Positions 41,466 through 48,959 of a stretch of DNA of 64,000 nucleotides are shown in pieces. The DNA is taken from NCBI RefSeq assembly GCF_004123195.1, contig NZ_SDLI01000001.1, positions 670,133-734,132 of the forward strand, given 5' to 3'. This DNA is from Ammoniphilus sp. CFH 90114. Its GTDB lineage: Bacteria; Bacillota; Bacilli; Aneurinibacillales; RAOX-1. Under the pieces are notes generated by a model that saw nothing but the letters and a program-made list of their open reading frames with translations, was not told the origin of the DNA and did no database searches. Position 1 is the stretch's first letter, and every line of letters begins with the position of its first letter. Position numbers and translations under genes: made by a program.

Positions 41466-43847
41466 ATGCTAAAGGACTTATTTTTGAATCTAACAGTTTT
41501 TTTAAGCGCTTTATTTATAACTCATCAATGGTTTCAGCTCAAGATTGATTTAAGAAGAACTACGTCCCTGCAGCGTATACAAGTCGGTCTCATTTATGGA
41601 TTTATTGGTATTGTGATGATGAGTTTCCATACACGAATCAGTCCTGATCTAGTAGTCGATCTTCGACATCTTATCGTATTGTTTGCGGGATTGTTTGGCG
41701 GTTGGCTCACAGGAATAACAACCGCGATTGTTATGAGCATATACCGATTTATATTATTTGGTTGGGCTTGGTCTAGCTGGATAACTGCTTCCAGTTTACT
41801 AGTCGTGGCCATATGGTGCAGTTGGGTTGGGGACAGGAACTGGAATCGCTGGACGAAAGTATCTATGATGATCTCAGGGATTTTTATAGTGAATTTTGTC
41901 ATGTTTAATTCCTATAGTTCTACCATTGCAAACTATAACTCTATAGTAATGAGCTACGCTTTTGCACTTTGGGTAGGTGGTCTTACAGCTTATAGTTTGA
42001 CTGAGTATCTGCTGGAATCAGCTCGATGGGTTGAACTTATTAAAGAATCGCAAAAGGAACTACAACAAGTAGTAAAGGAGCAACAGGGAGCAATATTTAA
42101 ATTTAAAAAAGAAGGTGTACGGTTTCGCTATACTATGTTTGACGGACAATTAGTTTATAAGCTTGACCGCAAACCGGACGACTTCGTTGGCAAATATATA
42201 GATGAACTTTCTTTTCAATCTGATTTTGGTTTACATGATCATTTTCATAAAGCATGGGAAGGAAATGAAGTGACTTATGAATATCGTCTTACGAACCATG
42301 TTCTTTTGGTATTATTAAGACCTATCTATCACCAGAGTGAAGTCTTTGAAGTAATAGGTTCTTGTATGGATATTACAGCGCAAAAATTGGAAGAAGAGGA
42401 ACGAGTGACAATAAAGGAAAGATTAGAGTCTCTCATTACTAATAGTGCTGATGCGATTGTCATTTTCGACTTGCAAAGTCGTGTGATCCAGGCCAATCCC
42501 GCCTTTGAGAAGATATATGGTTGGTCGATTGACGAACTAATAGGCAAAAAGATACCTTGTATGCCGGGTCAATTAGAAGAGCTAGAACGTGTTATTCGAG
42601 AACAAATTATTGAAGGCAGCAAGATTGGGGACAAGCAGCTCTTGGTTCTTACGAAAAGTGGAAAAATGATAGAGGTATCTATATCGATTTCACCGATCAG
42701 AGATGCTGGTGGGAATGTAATTGCTGTATCAGGTATTTCCCGGGATATAACAGAGAGAAAAGTAATGGAAAGAGCCATACAGCAGAGTGAAGCAAAATAT
42801 AGGGCCATTGTTGAACATACATCAGATCTAATTGCAATCTTTACTTTCAATCAAAAATTGGCGTATGTTTCACCGTCCCATCAACAGGTATTGGGCTATA
42901 ATATGGAGCAATTCAAACAACTTATAAGTCTAGATCTTTATCATCCAGATGACCGGAGATTTGTCAGTCATGCGTTTTATAATATGTTTGTTACCCCAGT
43001 ACCAACCGAAATATCTAGCCGAATACGTCATAAAGACGGTCATTGGATTTTTTTGGAGACCAGAATGATGCCTGTTTTGTCTAAGACTGGGGAATTACAA
43101 AGTGTTATTAGCATCAGCCGTGACATTACAAGAAGAAAACAGGAAGAAGAATGGATGATACAATCAGAGAAGCTATCTGTGGTAGGGCAATTAGCCTCAG
43201 GTGTTGCTCACGAAATCCGGAATCCATTAACAACTCTTAAGGGATTCGTACAAATGATGAAAAACAGTGAGGATGTGAAGGCCCAATATTTAGAACTCAT
43301 GCATTCGGAATTAGAACGAATTGAGCAGATTACGAACGAGTTCTTAGTCCTGGCCAAGCCACAAGCTACCCAATTTCGTGAGACCAATTTAGAGTATTTA
43401 ATTGAGCAGGTCGTCATGATTCTAAATACGCAGGCCATCCTTAGCAATGTTCAAATTGAGATACATAAAGGGTATGGCGTCCCAATAGTACTCTGTGAGG
43501 CAAACCAAATTAAACAAGTATTGATAAATATAGGGAAAAATGCCATTGAAGCCATGCCGAGAGGGGGTACGCTCACGATAAGAATTTCTAGAGAAGGGGA
43601 CCAACAGGTAAGTATTATTGTAGAAGACCAAGGGGAAGGGATACCCGAAGATCGATTGCATCGTTTAGGGGAGCCATTTTATTCCTTGAAGGAAAAAGGA
43701 ACGGGTTTAGGAATTATGGTCTGTCAGAAAATTGTTGGAGCTCATAAGGGGAAAATGACTTTCTTCAGTAAAGTTGAAGAAGGAACAAAGGTTGAGATTA
43801 TTCTCCCTATCGGACAAGAAGGTTTAGCAAATAGCAAAATTAGTTAG
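41466..43847 (+). CDS. Multi-PAS sensor histidine kinase, KinE-like
   Basis: A 793-aa kinase. Six hydrophobic segments fill residues 1-190 (5TMR-LYT-like sensor), followed by a diverged PAS, two clear PAS/PAC domains (ADAIVIFDLQSRVIQANPAF and the one ending ISISRDITRRK), HisKA with GVAHEIRNPLTTLKGF, and HATPase with N, G1 (DQGEGIP) and G2 (GTGLGIM) boxes. The H-box matches kinases that feed the Spo0 phosphorelay. No response regulator is adjacent. ATG 41466 follows GAGAGGGGGG; TTG 41442 lies before that RBS. Confidence 0.85.
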   Translation: MLKDLFLNLTVFLSALFITHQWFQLKIDLRRTTSLQRIQVGLIYGFIGIVMMSFHTRISPDLVVDLRHLIVLFAGLFGGWLTGITTAIVMSIYRFILFGWAWSSWITASSLLVVAIWCSWVGDRNWNRWTKVSMMISGIFIVNFVMFNSYSSTIANYNSIVMSYAFALWVGGLTAYSLTEYLLESARWVELIKESQKELQQVVKEQQGAIFKFKKEGVRFRYTMFDGQLVYKLDRKPDDFVGKYIDELSFQSDFGLHDHFHKAWEGNEVTYEYRLTNHVLLVLLRPIYHQSEVFEVIGSCMDITAQKLEEEERVTIKERLESLITNSADAIVIFDLQSRVIQANPAFEKIYGWSIDELIGKKIPCMPGQLEELERVIREQIIEGSKIGDKQLLVLTKSGKMIEVSISISPIRDAGGNVIAVSGISRDITERKVMERAIQQSEAKYRAIVEHTSDLIAIFTFNQKLAYVSPSHQQVLGYNMEQFKQLISLDLYHPDDRRFVSHAFYNMFVTPVPTEISSRIRHKDGHWIFLETRMMPVLSKTGELQSVISISRDITRRKQEEEWMIQSEKLSVVGQLASGVAHEIRNPLTTLKGFVQMMKNSEDVKAQYLELMHSELERIEQITNEFLVLAKPQATQFRETNLEYLIEQVVMILNTQAILSNVQIEIHKGYGVPIVLCEANQIKQVLINIGKNAIEAMPRGGTLTIRISREGDQQVSIIVEDQGEGIPEDRLHRLGEPFYSLKEKGTGLGIMVCQKIVGAHKGKMTFFSKVEEGTKVEIILPIGQEGLANSKIS

Positions 43848-43874
43848 GCGAGAGGAGTGAGCTCTCGCCTTTTA
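43846..43874 (+). terminator. Intrinsic terminator
   Basis: AGGCGAGAG (43846-43854) pairs with CTCTCGCCT (43862-43870), then TTTT. Confidence 0.9.
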
Positions 43875-43888
43875 CTCTTATGTGTTAA

Positions 43889-44095
43889 CTATCCTTCATT
43901 GCTGTCTGCAGTATTTTTCTTTGGTATGGGTTTATTACGAAGAATCGGCTTTCCATCCTTAAGTGGAATAACAAGCTTGCTTTTACTAAGTTTGCTTACA
44001 ATTTTTCCTCTTTTGGCTGCTTTTTTAATGCTTTCACGTTGTTTTTTTGATTTTTTTAACTTTTCTCTTCTTTTTTGTTCTGCTTTATCACTCAT
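43889..44095 (-). CDS. Small lysine-rich hypothetical protein
   Basis: A 68-aa, very basic protein (KRREKLKKSKKQRESIKKAAKR). AGGAGGAAACT precedes ATG 44095, a better start signal than the plus-strand ORF that overlaps it. Probably nucleic-acid binding; no family recognised. Confidence 0.6.
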   Translation of the reverse strand: MSDKAEQKRREKLKKSKKQRESIKKAAKRGKIVSKLSKSKLVIPLKDGKPILRNKPIPKKNTADSNEG

Positions 44096-44191
44096 AGTTT
44101 CCTCCTACAGGATTGGATAGGTATTAGTATAAACAAAAGGTTATAATTGTAAAGATGCTAGAGCTGGATCGAGAAAAATGTTACGTTTCAC

Positions 44192-44220
44192 TTGAATACT
44201 ATAGAGGGGTATAGTAAAAT
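44192..44220 (+). promoter_or_regulatory. csoR promoter with CsoR operator in the spacer
   Basis: TTGAAT (44192-44197), 17 bp, TAAAAT (44215-44220). The spacer is filled by the inverted repeat ACTATA-GAGGGG-TATAGT (44198-44215), which resembles CsoR operators (G-rich centre, TATA arms). Bound CsoR would block RNA polymerase until Cu(I) arrives. Confidence 0.7.
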
Positions 44221-44246
44221 AATAATACAAAGAGGAGGTCGATTTT

Positions 44247-44594
44247 ATGGAACAGACACCAGAAAACCTAGGATCTAACTTGGAAGATACTGAAAACTGT
44301 TGCTCAGTTGATGGGGAGAGGAAAAGTCATCATTCAGACAAAGTGAAAGCGAACCTTACCACTCGACTTAACCGAATTGAAGGTCAGATCCGCGGAATTA
44401 AGGGCATGATTGAAAAGGACGCTTATTGTGACGATGTGCTCAATCAAATTGCGGCAATCCAATCAGCACTTAATGGTGTTGGAAAGTTGTTGTTGGAGGG
44501 TCATATGAAAAGCTGTGTGATTGAAAGGATTCAAGACGGAGATCATGAAGTTATTGATGAATTATTAAAGACCATGACTAAACTAATGAAATAA
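44247..44594 (+). CDS. csoR: CsoR-family Cu(I)-sensing repressor
   Basis: A 115-aa four-helix repressor with the W-X-Y-Z fingerprint of copper-type CsoR: Cys in DAYCDDVLNQ, then His and Cys in EGHMKSCV. The N-terminal extension (first 30 residues) is acidic with a CC pair and a HH pair that may add metal affinity. GAGGAGGTCG precedes ATG 44247. It is cotranscribed with copZ 12 bases downstream, and its own operator overlaps its promoter. Confidence 0.9.
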   Translation: MEQTPENLGSNLEDTENCCSVDGERKSHHSDKVKANLTTRLNRIEGQIRGIKGMIEKDAYCDDVLNQIAAIQSALNGVGKLLLEGHMKSCVIERIQDGDHEVIDELLKTMTKLMK

Positions 44595-44606
44595 GGAGAG
44601 ATTCAA

Positions 44607-44807
44607 ATGACAAATGTAACATTAAAAGTGGAAGGTATGTCTTGCGGTCATTGTGTAACAGCTGTTGAAGGAGCTTTAAAAGAGCTCGGTGCACAAGGAA
44701 AAGTAGATTTAAGTGCAAAATCTGTTGAAGTACAGTATGACGAATCGAAGGTTTCTCTTGAGACAATTAAAGAAGCCATTGAAGATCAGGGCTATGACGT
44801 AGCATAA
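44607..44807 (+). CDS. copZ: CopZ-like copper chaperone
   Basis: A 66-aa heavy-metal-associated domain with the Cu(I) site MSCGHC near the N-terminus and the ferredoxin-like pattern through YDESKVSLETIKEAIEDQGYDV. It shuttles Cu(I) to the CopA ATPase or to CsoR. AAGGAGAG precedes the ATG. No copA follows; the unit ends at a terminator. Confidence 0.95.
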   Translation: MTNVTLKVEGMSCGHCVTAVEGALKELGAQGKVDLSAKSVEVQYDESKVSLETIKEAIEDQGYDVA

Positions 44808-44830
44808 CTCCGTTGAAGTTGTAGAAGAAT

Positions 44831-44870
44831 GCTCTCTGCTAAAACCTACTTAGCGAGAGAGCTTCTTTTT
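44831..44870 (+). terminator. Terminator of csoR-copZ
   Basis: GCTCTCTGCTAA pairs with TTAGCGAGAGAGC with one bulged G, then a T-rich tract. Confidence 0.9.
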
Positions 44871-45131
44871 TTACTCTAGGCGCTCGTATACATCATTTTC
44901 GTATTCTCCAATACCTTCCATAAACTGTCCTAATTCCAGAGCTTTATCCCATGTTAAGTCTTCTTTTAAACGTACATTTCCGACCTGATGAAGGATCCGG
45001 CATGTAAGCCCCATTGATTCCAAACCATCTTTAAGTTGTAAAGCTACACTAGGGTGCCATGTTTTTGCCATATCCACCCAATCCTGCGATTCCTCACTAG
45101 TCACGGATAAGATCCAGTTCATATTTTGCAT
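44871..45131 (-). CDS. Hypothetical protein
   Basis: An 86-aa soluble alpha/beta protein (SVALQLKDGLESMGLTCRILHQVGNVRLKEDL in the middle), no recognised family. GAGGAGGGATG precedes ATG 45131. Shares the csoR-copZ terminator region on the other strand. Confidence 0.65.
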   Translation of the reverse strand: MQNMNWILSVTSEESQDWVDMAKTWHPSVALQLKDGLESMGLTCRILHQVGNVRLKEDLTWDKALELGQFMEGIGEYENDVYERLE

Positions 45132-45347
45132 GTCATCCCTCCTCGAGCTTTATTATGCCCATCCTGTGGACTGTACTCGACAAGAATCAACTAGACAAAT
45201 CGATTTATTTTTTAAAAATTAACGAAATTTTACAAAAGTAGTGGAAAAGCGCCCCCTCCAATCGACACTCTTTTCTAAGACAAGTTGGTAAAATCTGTAG
45301 TAGCTTTTCCTAAATAACAATCTCATGGGAACATCTGGAGGGGAACG

Positions 45348-45650
45348 ATGGAAAAACGTGTCGTTTGGTTAGCTGTGATCAGTGTGGTTGTACTTTTAGT
45401 AGGGGTCGGATCACTGTCGTACTATATGCATCAAGAGCAGAAACTCCGTATCGACGCCTTGCAGAAAGAATTTCAGGAAAAAGATCAGCGAATCACCCAG
45501 CTTTCATCGGAACTAGTAAAAAATCAGAGACAACTTGAGAACTATAAACAGGAAATAACAGGGCAACTTGCAAAAATTAATGAATTAGAAAAAGAGTTAA
45601 GTGTACAGAAATCTTCCATACAAGAGGTTAAAAAGCAGGTAAATTTTTAG
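45348..45650 (+). CDS. Membrane-anchored coiled-coil protein; N-terminal part of a split 3D-domain gene
   Basis: A 100-aa protein: one N-terminal membrane helix (VVWLAVISVVVLLVGVGSL) and a heptad-rich coiled coil from residue 30 to the end. TCTGGAGGGG precedes ATG 45348. The stop TAG (45648-45650) directly follows the heptamer A AAT TTT (45641-45647). The -1 frame is open from 45632 and continues into the 3D domain, so a -1 shift would give a 225-aa fusion with the normal layout of secreted 3D proteins. Confidence 0.7.
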   Translation: MEKRVVWLAVISVVVLLVGVGSLSYYMHQEQKLRIDALQKEFQEKDQRITQLSSELVKNQRQLENYKQEITGQLAKINELEKELSVQKSSIQEVKKQVNF

Positions 45651-45708
45651 CAAGCCGAGCGAATACAGCAAAAACTATAGATCCAATTAAATTAATGTCT
45701 CGCTCGGC
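45641..45708 (+). promoter_or_regulatory. Candidate -1 programmed ribosomal frameshift signal
   Basis: Slippery heptamer A AAT TTT (45641-45647, in the frame of the first ORF), 6-base spacer that holds the TAG stop, then a perfect 9-bp GC-rich stem: GCCGAGCGA (45654-45662) with TCGCTCGGC (45700-45708), loop 37 bases. The geometry is that of classic -1 frameshift sites. A one-base loss in the poly-T tract is the alternative. Confidence 0.6.
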
Positions 45709-46024
45709 GAAAGATGGACCATGGATGGATTTTACCGCCACTTGGTACACCCCATCAGGAGGGGTAGGAGATGGCTTAACAACGGCTAGTGGTCTTAAAG
45801 TTTCTGAACAGGTCATAGCTGTTGATCCATCTGTTATTCCATTAGGCAGCGTTATCGAGGTTAAGTATCGTGATGGCCGTATTGAACGTAAAGTTGCTGC
45901 TGATACAGGTGGATCGGTCAAAGGAAGAAAAATTGATATCTTTTGTTGGAACCGAAGTGATGCATTACAAAATGGCAGACAAAAAATTCAAGTACGAGTT
46001 ATCGGTCAAACTCCTATCGGTTAA
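45695..46024 (+). CDS. 3D (Asp-Asp-Asp) domain, C-terminal part of a split gene
   Basis: A 3D domain related to YocH/YuiC and MltA-type lytic enzymes: DFTATWYTPS, GLTTASGLKV, VDPSVIPLGS and AADTGGSVKGRKIDIF, which includes the aspartates named in the domain. It would cut or bind peptidoglycan outside the cell. ATG 45695 has no RBS and sits in the stem-loop of the frameshift signal, so independent translation is unlikely; the frame is open upstream to 45632 and is probably reached by frameshifting from the ORF at 45348. Confidence 0.75.
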   Translation: MSRSAKDGPWMDFTATWYTPSGGVGDGLTTASGLKVSEQVIAVDPSVIPLGSVIEVKYRDGRIERKVAADTGGSVKGRKIDIFCWNRSDALQNGRQKIQVRVIGQTPIG

Positions 46025-46037
46025 GGGAACGTCAAAG

Positions 46038-46430
46038 CTAATTAATTGAATACGTTTTTTGACCTAGGTTAAGCAACCATTGATCTAAGGCTTCCTTAGG
46101 AAATAAAAACTTATTGTCTAGTTTAATATAGGGGATGTTTGTTTGGTTGATAAAATGATCCAGCTCTTTTCCTGATACGCCAAGATACCTCATGGTTTGA
46201 CCGTAAGTTAATACCCCTGGGTCAATGGGTAAATAAGGTTCATGGTGTTCTTGGTTTCTTGGGTTTAATTGGCCTACTTCATAAGCAAGGTTGGATATGG
46301 AATTACTTACTTGATCTAAGCGTACATACTCCCGCTGAGAGATTAACGCAATAGAATTAGATATAAAGTAAGAACCGATAATAAAGGCAGCGCCTAAGAG
46401 GAGATGAGAAGCAGATAGTTTTGCATTCAA
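46038..46430 (-). CDS. Membrane protein with a C-terminal excisionase-like HTH
   Basis: A 130-aa protein: one membrane helix near the N-terminus (HLLLGAAFIIGSYFISNSIALI), a linker, and a C-terminal helix-turn-helix of the excisionase/MerR-like type (LTYGQTMRYLGVSGKELDHFI ... IPYIKLDNKFLFPKEALDQWL). TTG 46430 follows AAAGGAG by about 9 bases; the upstream ATG 46505 lacks an RBS. Membrane-tethered DNA binding is inferred. It converges on the 3D-domain gene. Confidence 0.65.
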   Translation of the reverse strand: MNAKLSASHLLLGAAFIIGSYFISNSIALISQREYVRLDQVSNSISNLAYEVGQLNPRNQEHHEPYLPIDPGVLTYGQTMRYLGVSGKELDHFINQTNIPYIKLDNKFLFPKEALDQWLLNLGQKTYSIN

Positions 46431-46658
46431 GAGCGTTGACTCCTTTCTTAACATTTTCAAGACAAAGACACTACGTCTATGTCTTTTTTCTTTTTTGGTT
46501 TGCAATCTACATCATGTTACAGTTTATCATATATGTAATGAAGGAAAATGTGATCAGATATTAGAACCTGGTAATAAAAAATATTGAAAGATTTTGTTAC
46601 TACTGATAGAGTATTGTCATAAGCCCTTAAGCTTAAGATGAAGGGAGCAAAACAACTT

Positions 46659-47753
46659 ATGAAGGAACTGAAAAGTTACGGCTGGTATGCAGCGCGAATA
46701 TCTCCACTTTTGCCAGAGGAAGCGTTTAAGCCTGTGCCTACGAGGCTGTGGGGTGGATTGGCTTATCTTCTCATAACCGTTGCTGGTTTTCTTATTATTG
46801 GTCTAATTGAGCCACCGTTGTGGGTCAGTCTAATCATCTCCGTGATTGTAGGTTTATGCTTTGCAGGGTTAGGTTTATTGGGACATGAAATTCTTCACGG
46901 AACTGTTGTCCGAAAGGCATGGTTGCGGGACTTTTTAGGAGCGATTGCCTTTTGGCCATTAACTACAGGGCCTCAGTTATGGAGAAATTGGCATAACATG
47001 AATCATCACATCTATACCCAAGATGAACATCGTGACCCCGATGCATGGTTGAGTAAGGAACAGTTAGCAAAATATCCATTATTGATTGTTCTATATAAAC
47101 TTCCCTTATGGGTTCGTGCAACAATAAGTTTTGTTTCCTTATCGTTTTCGTTTACTCTTCATTCAGCCAGGATGTTTTTTCGTTCACTTAAAAATTTCCA
47201 TTCTAATAAGAAACCAAAAGTATGGATACAGTTTATCCTTCCTTGGGCTACTTGGATTTCCCTTCTCTTTTTTATGGGACCGGTGAAGTGGTTACTTGCC
47301 TTTTTAATACCGCTATTCATTGGAAATTTTATTGTTATGAGTTATATTTCAACCAATCATCGTCTTAACCCGCTTGTAACGGTTAATGATCCTTTAGCGA
47401 ATAGTTTGACAGTAACCGTACCTAAATGGGTAGATTTCCTTCATTTTAATTTCTCATATCATACGGAACATCATTTGTTTCCAGGGATAAGTCCGAAGTA
47501 TTATCCTCTGGTCAAGCAGCATATCCTGAACATGTGGCCGGAGCGCTATCATCAGATGCCACTTGTGAATGCTATGATTGCATTATTGAAAACGCCAAGG
47601 ATATATTACGAAGAGACGGAATTAGTTGACCCCAATCATCACCATCTTTATGGAACTTTAGGACATGGTTTGGATCTTGATCAATACAAGTATAGAGTGG
47701 AAGGGGAAGCCTACCTTCCTACCGGAACAGATATTAAACAGAGAGACTCTTAG
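46659..47753 (+). CDS. Membrane fatty acid desaturase
   Basis: A 364-aa di-iron desaturase with the three histidine boxes: HEILH, HNMNHH and HTEHH, placed between pairs of membrane helices, plus a fourth His-rich tail (NHHHL). It introduces a double bond into phospholipid acyl chains, usually in response to cold (compare Des of B. subtilis). No DesKR two-component pair is adjacent. AAGGGAG at 46641-46647 favours ATG 46659 over ATG 46638. Confidence 0.85.
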   Translation: MKELKSYGWYAARISPLLPEEAFKPVPTRLWGGLAYLLITVAGFLIIGLIEPPLWVSLIISVIVGLCFAGLGLLGHEILHGTVVRKAWLRDFLGAIAFWPLTTGPQLWRNWHNMNHHIYTQDEHRDPDAWLSKEQLAKYPLLIVLYKLPLWVRATISFVSLSFSFTLHSARMFFRSLKNFHSNKKPKVWIQFILPWATWISLLFFMGPVKWLLAFLIPLFIGNFIVMSYISTNHRLNPLVTVNDPLANSLTVTVPKWVDFLHFNFSYHTEHHLFPGISPKYYPLVKQHILNMWPERYHQMPLVNAMIALLKTPRIYYEETELVDPNHHHLYGTLGHGLDLDQYKYRVEGEAYLPTGTDIKQRDS

Positions 47754-47762
47754 TACTACTCC

Positions 47763-47817
47763 AAGAGGGTGATCCCTAGGTCGCGGTTTTATTGACCTTG
47801 AGGGATCATCCTCTTTT
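47763..47817 (+). terminator. Terminator of the desaturase gene
   Basis: AAGAGG plus TGATCCCT and AGGTC pair with GACCT, AGGGATCA and CCTCTT, with small internal bulges. Confidence 0.85.
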
Positions 47818-47912
47818 CTTATTACAACAGTTATACAACAACCTATTGACTATATGCAACTGTTATAATACAATAAAGGTAAGTAAATTATATAAACAGG
47901 AGGAATCAGAAA

Positions 47913-48032
47913 ATGAAGTTTGTAATGAATCGTACAAAGAAAGAATGCCAACAATGTGGAGAAACTTTCGAAGAAAAAGCCCTGTCGCCAATTTACGAGT
48001 GCACGAAATGTTTCGGGAAGCATCATGAATAA
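47913..48032 (+). CDS. Small two-CxxC zinc-ribbon protein
   Basis: A 39-aa ORF with CQQC and CTKC knuckles 15 residues apart and a basic start (MKFVMNRTKKE). CAGGAGG lies 9-10 bases before ATG 47913 and a terminator follows. The longer overlapping frame starting at 47792 has no RBS and is rejected. Confidence 0.65.
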   Translation: MKFVMNRTKKECQQCGETFEEKALSPIYECTKCFGKHHE

Positions 48033-48081
48033 AAATTAAAAATATAGAAGGTGAAATTTTGACAACAATGCCCTTATTTTA

Positions 48082-48121
48082 AGTGCCCTGTCTCTTGTTA
48101 AAGAAGAGCAGGGCATTTTGT
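48082..48121 (+). terminator. Intrinsic terminator
   Basis: TGCCCTG (48084-48090) pairs with CAGGGCA (48109-48115), with TCTCTT/AAGAAGA inside, then TTTTGTTTTG. Confidence 0.85.
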
Positions 48122-48295
48122 TTTGTCTTTGACAAAAAAAGTAAAAAATCAACACAAATTATGACAAAATTCTAACAAATGTTATGGTACATTATCACTA
48201 TAAACCGAAGGACTTGTAATTAGGTCAAAAATCATAGGAAAACGTCGCTTTATAAATTCAGTGATCTATATTTTAGTGAGGAGATGAATTGTAAG

Positions 48296-48427
48296 ATGAA
48301 ACAGGGATTAGATCAGGAATGGGTAGAGTTAATATTAATGGCCAAGGAAATGGGTTTAACCATTGATGAAATCAGGGATTTTCTTAGGCTATCCATGCCT
48401 GCTTCGAGAGGGAGAATTGCGATCTAA
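48296..48427 (+). CDS. SinI-like anti-repressor
   Basis: A 43-aa ORF whose residues 5-33 (LDQEWVELILMAKEMGLTID, then EIRDFLRLS) match the SinI domain of B. subtilis, where LDQEWVELMVEAKEANISPEEIRKYL forms the helices that displace the SinR dimer. GAGGAG lies 11-12 bases before ATG 48296. In B. subtilis sinI adjoins sinR; here no HTH gene follows, and the next gene is DUF3243. It likely binds a SinR/SlrR-type repressor encoded elsewhere and so affects biofilm or sporulation choice. Confidence 0.75.
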   Translation: MKQGLDQEWVELILMAKEMGLTIDEIRDFLRLSMPASRGRIAI

Positions 48428-48565
48428 TATTACATAAATGCTTTAATAAAGGTCACTGGTTTTGAGTTTTTGAATCCTCTTCCTGCATAAGATGACCCCG
48501 TCTCGGAGAACATACTAAAGACACATACGCTCCCTTCCCTGAAAAATTTAAGGAGGTATTAAATT

Positions 48566-48823
48566 ATGTCTGTACTAGATAACTTCAACGACTGGAAATC
48601 CTTCTTAAATGAGCGTATTGACCAAGCTCAAAATGCTGGCATGAATGATGCTACTATTTCCAACATTGCCTATCAGATGGCCGACTACTTAGCTGATAAA
48701 GTTGAGCCAAGAAATGATGAGGAGCGCCTTCTGAAGGAATTATGGGAAAGCGCAAATCCTGACCAGCAAAAGACGCTCGCTTCGGTTCTTGTTCAATACA
48801 TGGATCGGAAGCCTAATCAGTAA
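48566..48823 (+). CDS. DUF3243 family protein (YmfJ-like)
   Basis: An 85-aa helical protein matching DUF3243: NFNDWKSFLNERIDQAQNAGM at the N-terminus and a C-terminal EERLLKELW...VLVQYMDR. Widespread in Bacillales, function unknown. AAGGAGG precedes ATG 48566. Confidence 0.85.
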   Translation: MSVLDNFNDWKSFLNERIDQAQNAGMNDATISNIAYQMADYLADKVEPRNDEERLLKELWESANPDQQKTLASVLVQYMDRKPNQ

Positions 48824-48828
48824 GAAAG

Positions 48829-48859
48829 AAAAATCCCCCCAACGAATGGGGGGTTTTTC
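48829..48859 (+). terminator. Intrinsic terminator
   Basis: CCCCCC (48835-48840) pairs with GGGGGG (48848-48853), flanked by A and T runs. Confidence 0.95.
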
Positions 48860-48959
48860 TTTGGATAATTGTATAGTTTTTGAATAGTAATTGTATAAGT
48901 TAAAGGCGTGTGATATCGTTAAAAAGAAGAGGTACTAGAGGGAGAGTGGATACTGAGAC

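Noticed and set aside
43857-44120. Plus-strand 87-codon hydrophobic ORF
   Set aside because: Mirror image of the lysine-rich minus-strand gene, which has a strong RBS; the hydrophobicity comes from the complement of Lys codons.
47792-48028. Plus-strand 78-codon ORF
   Set aside because: Starts inside the desaturase terminator without an RBS; the 39-aa zinc-ribbon gene in another frame explains the region.
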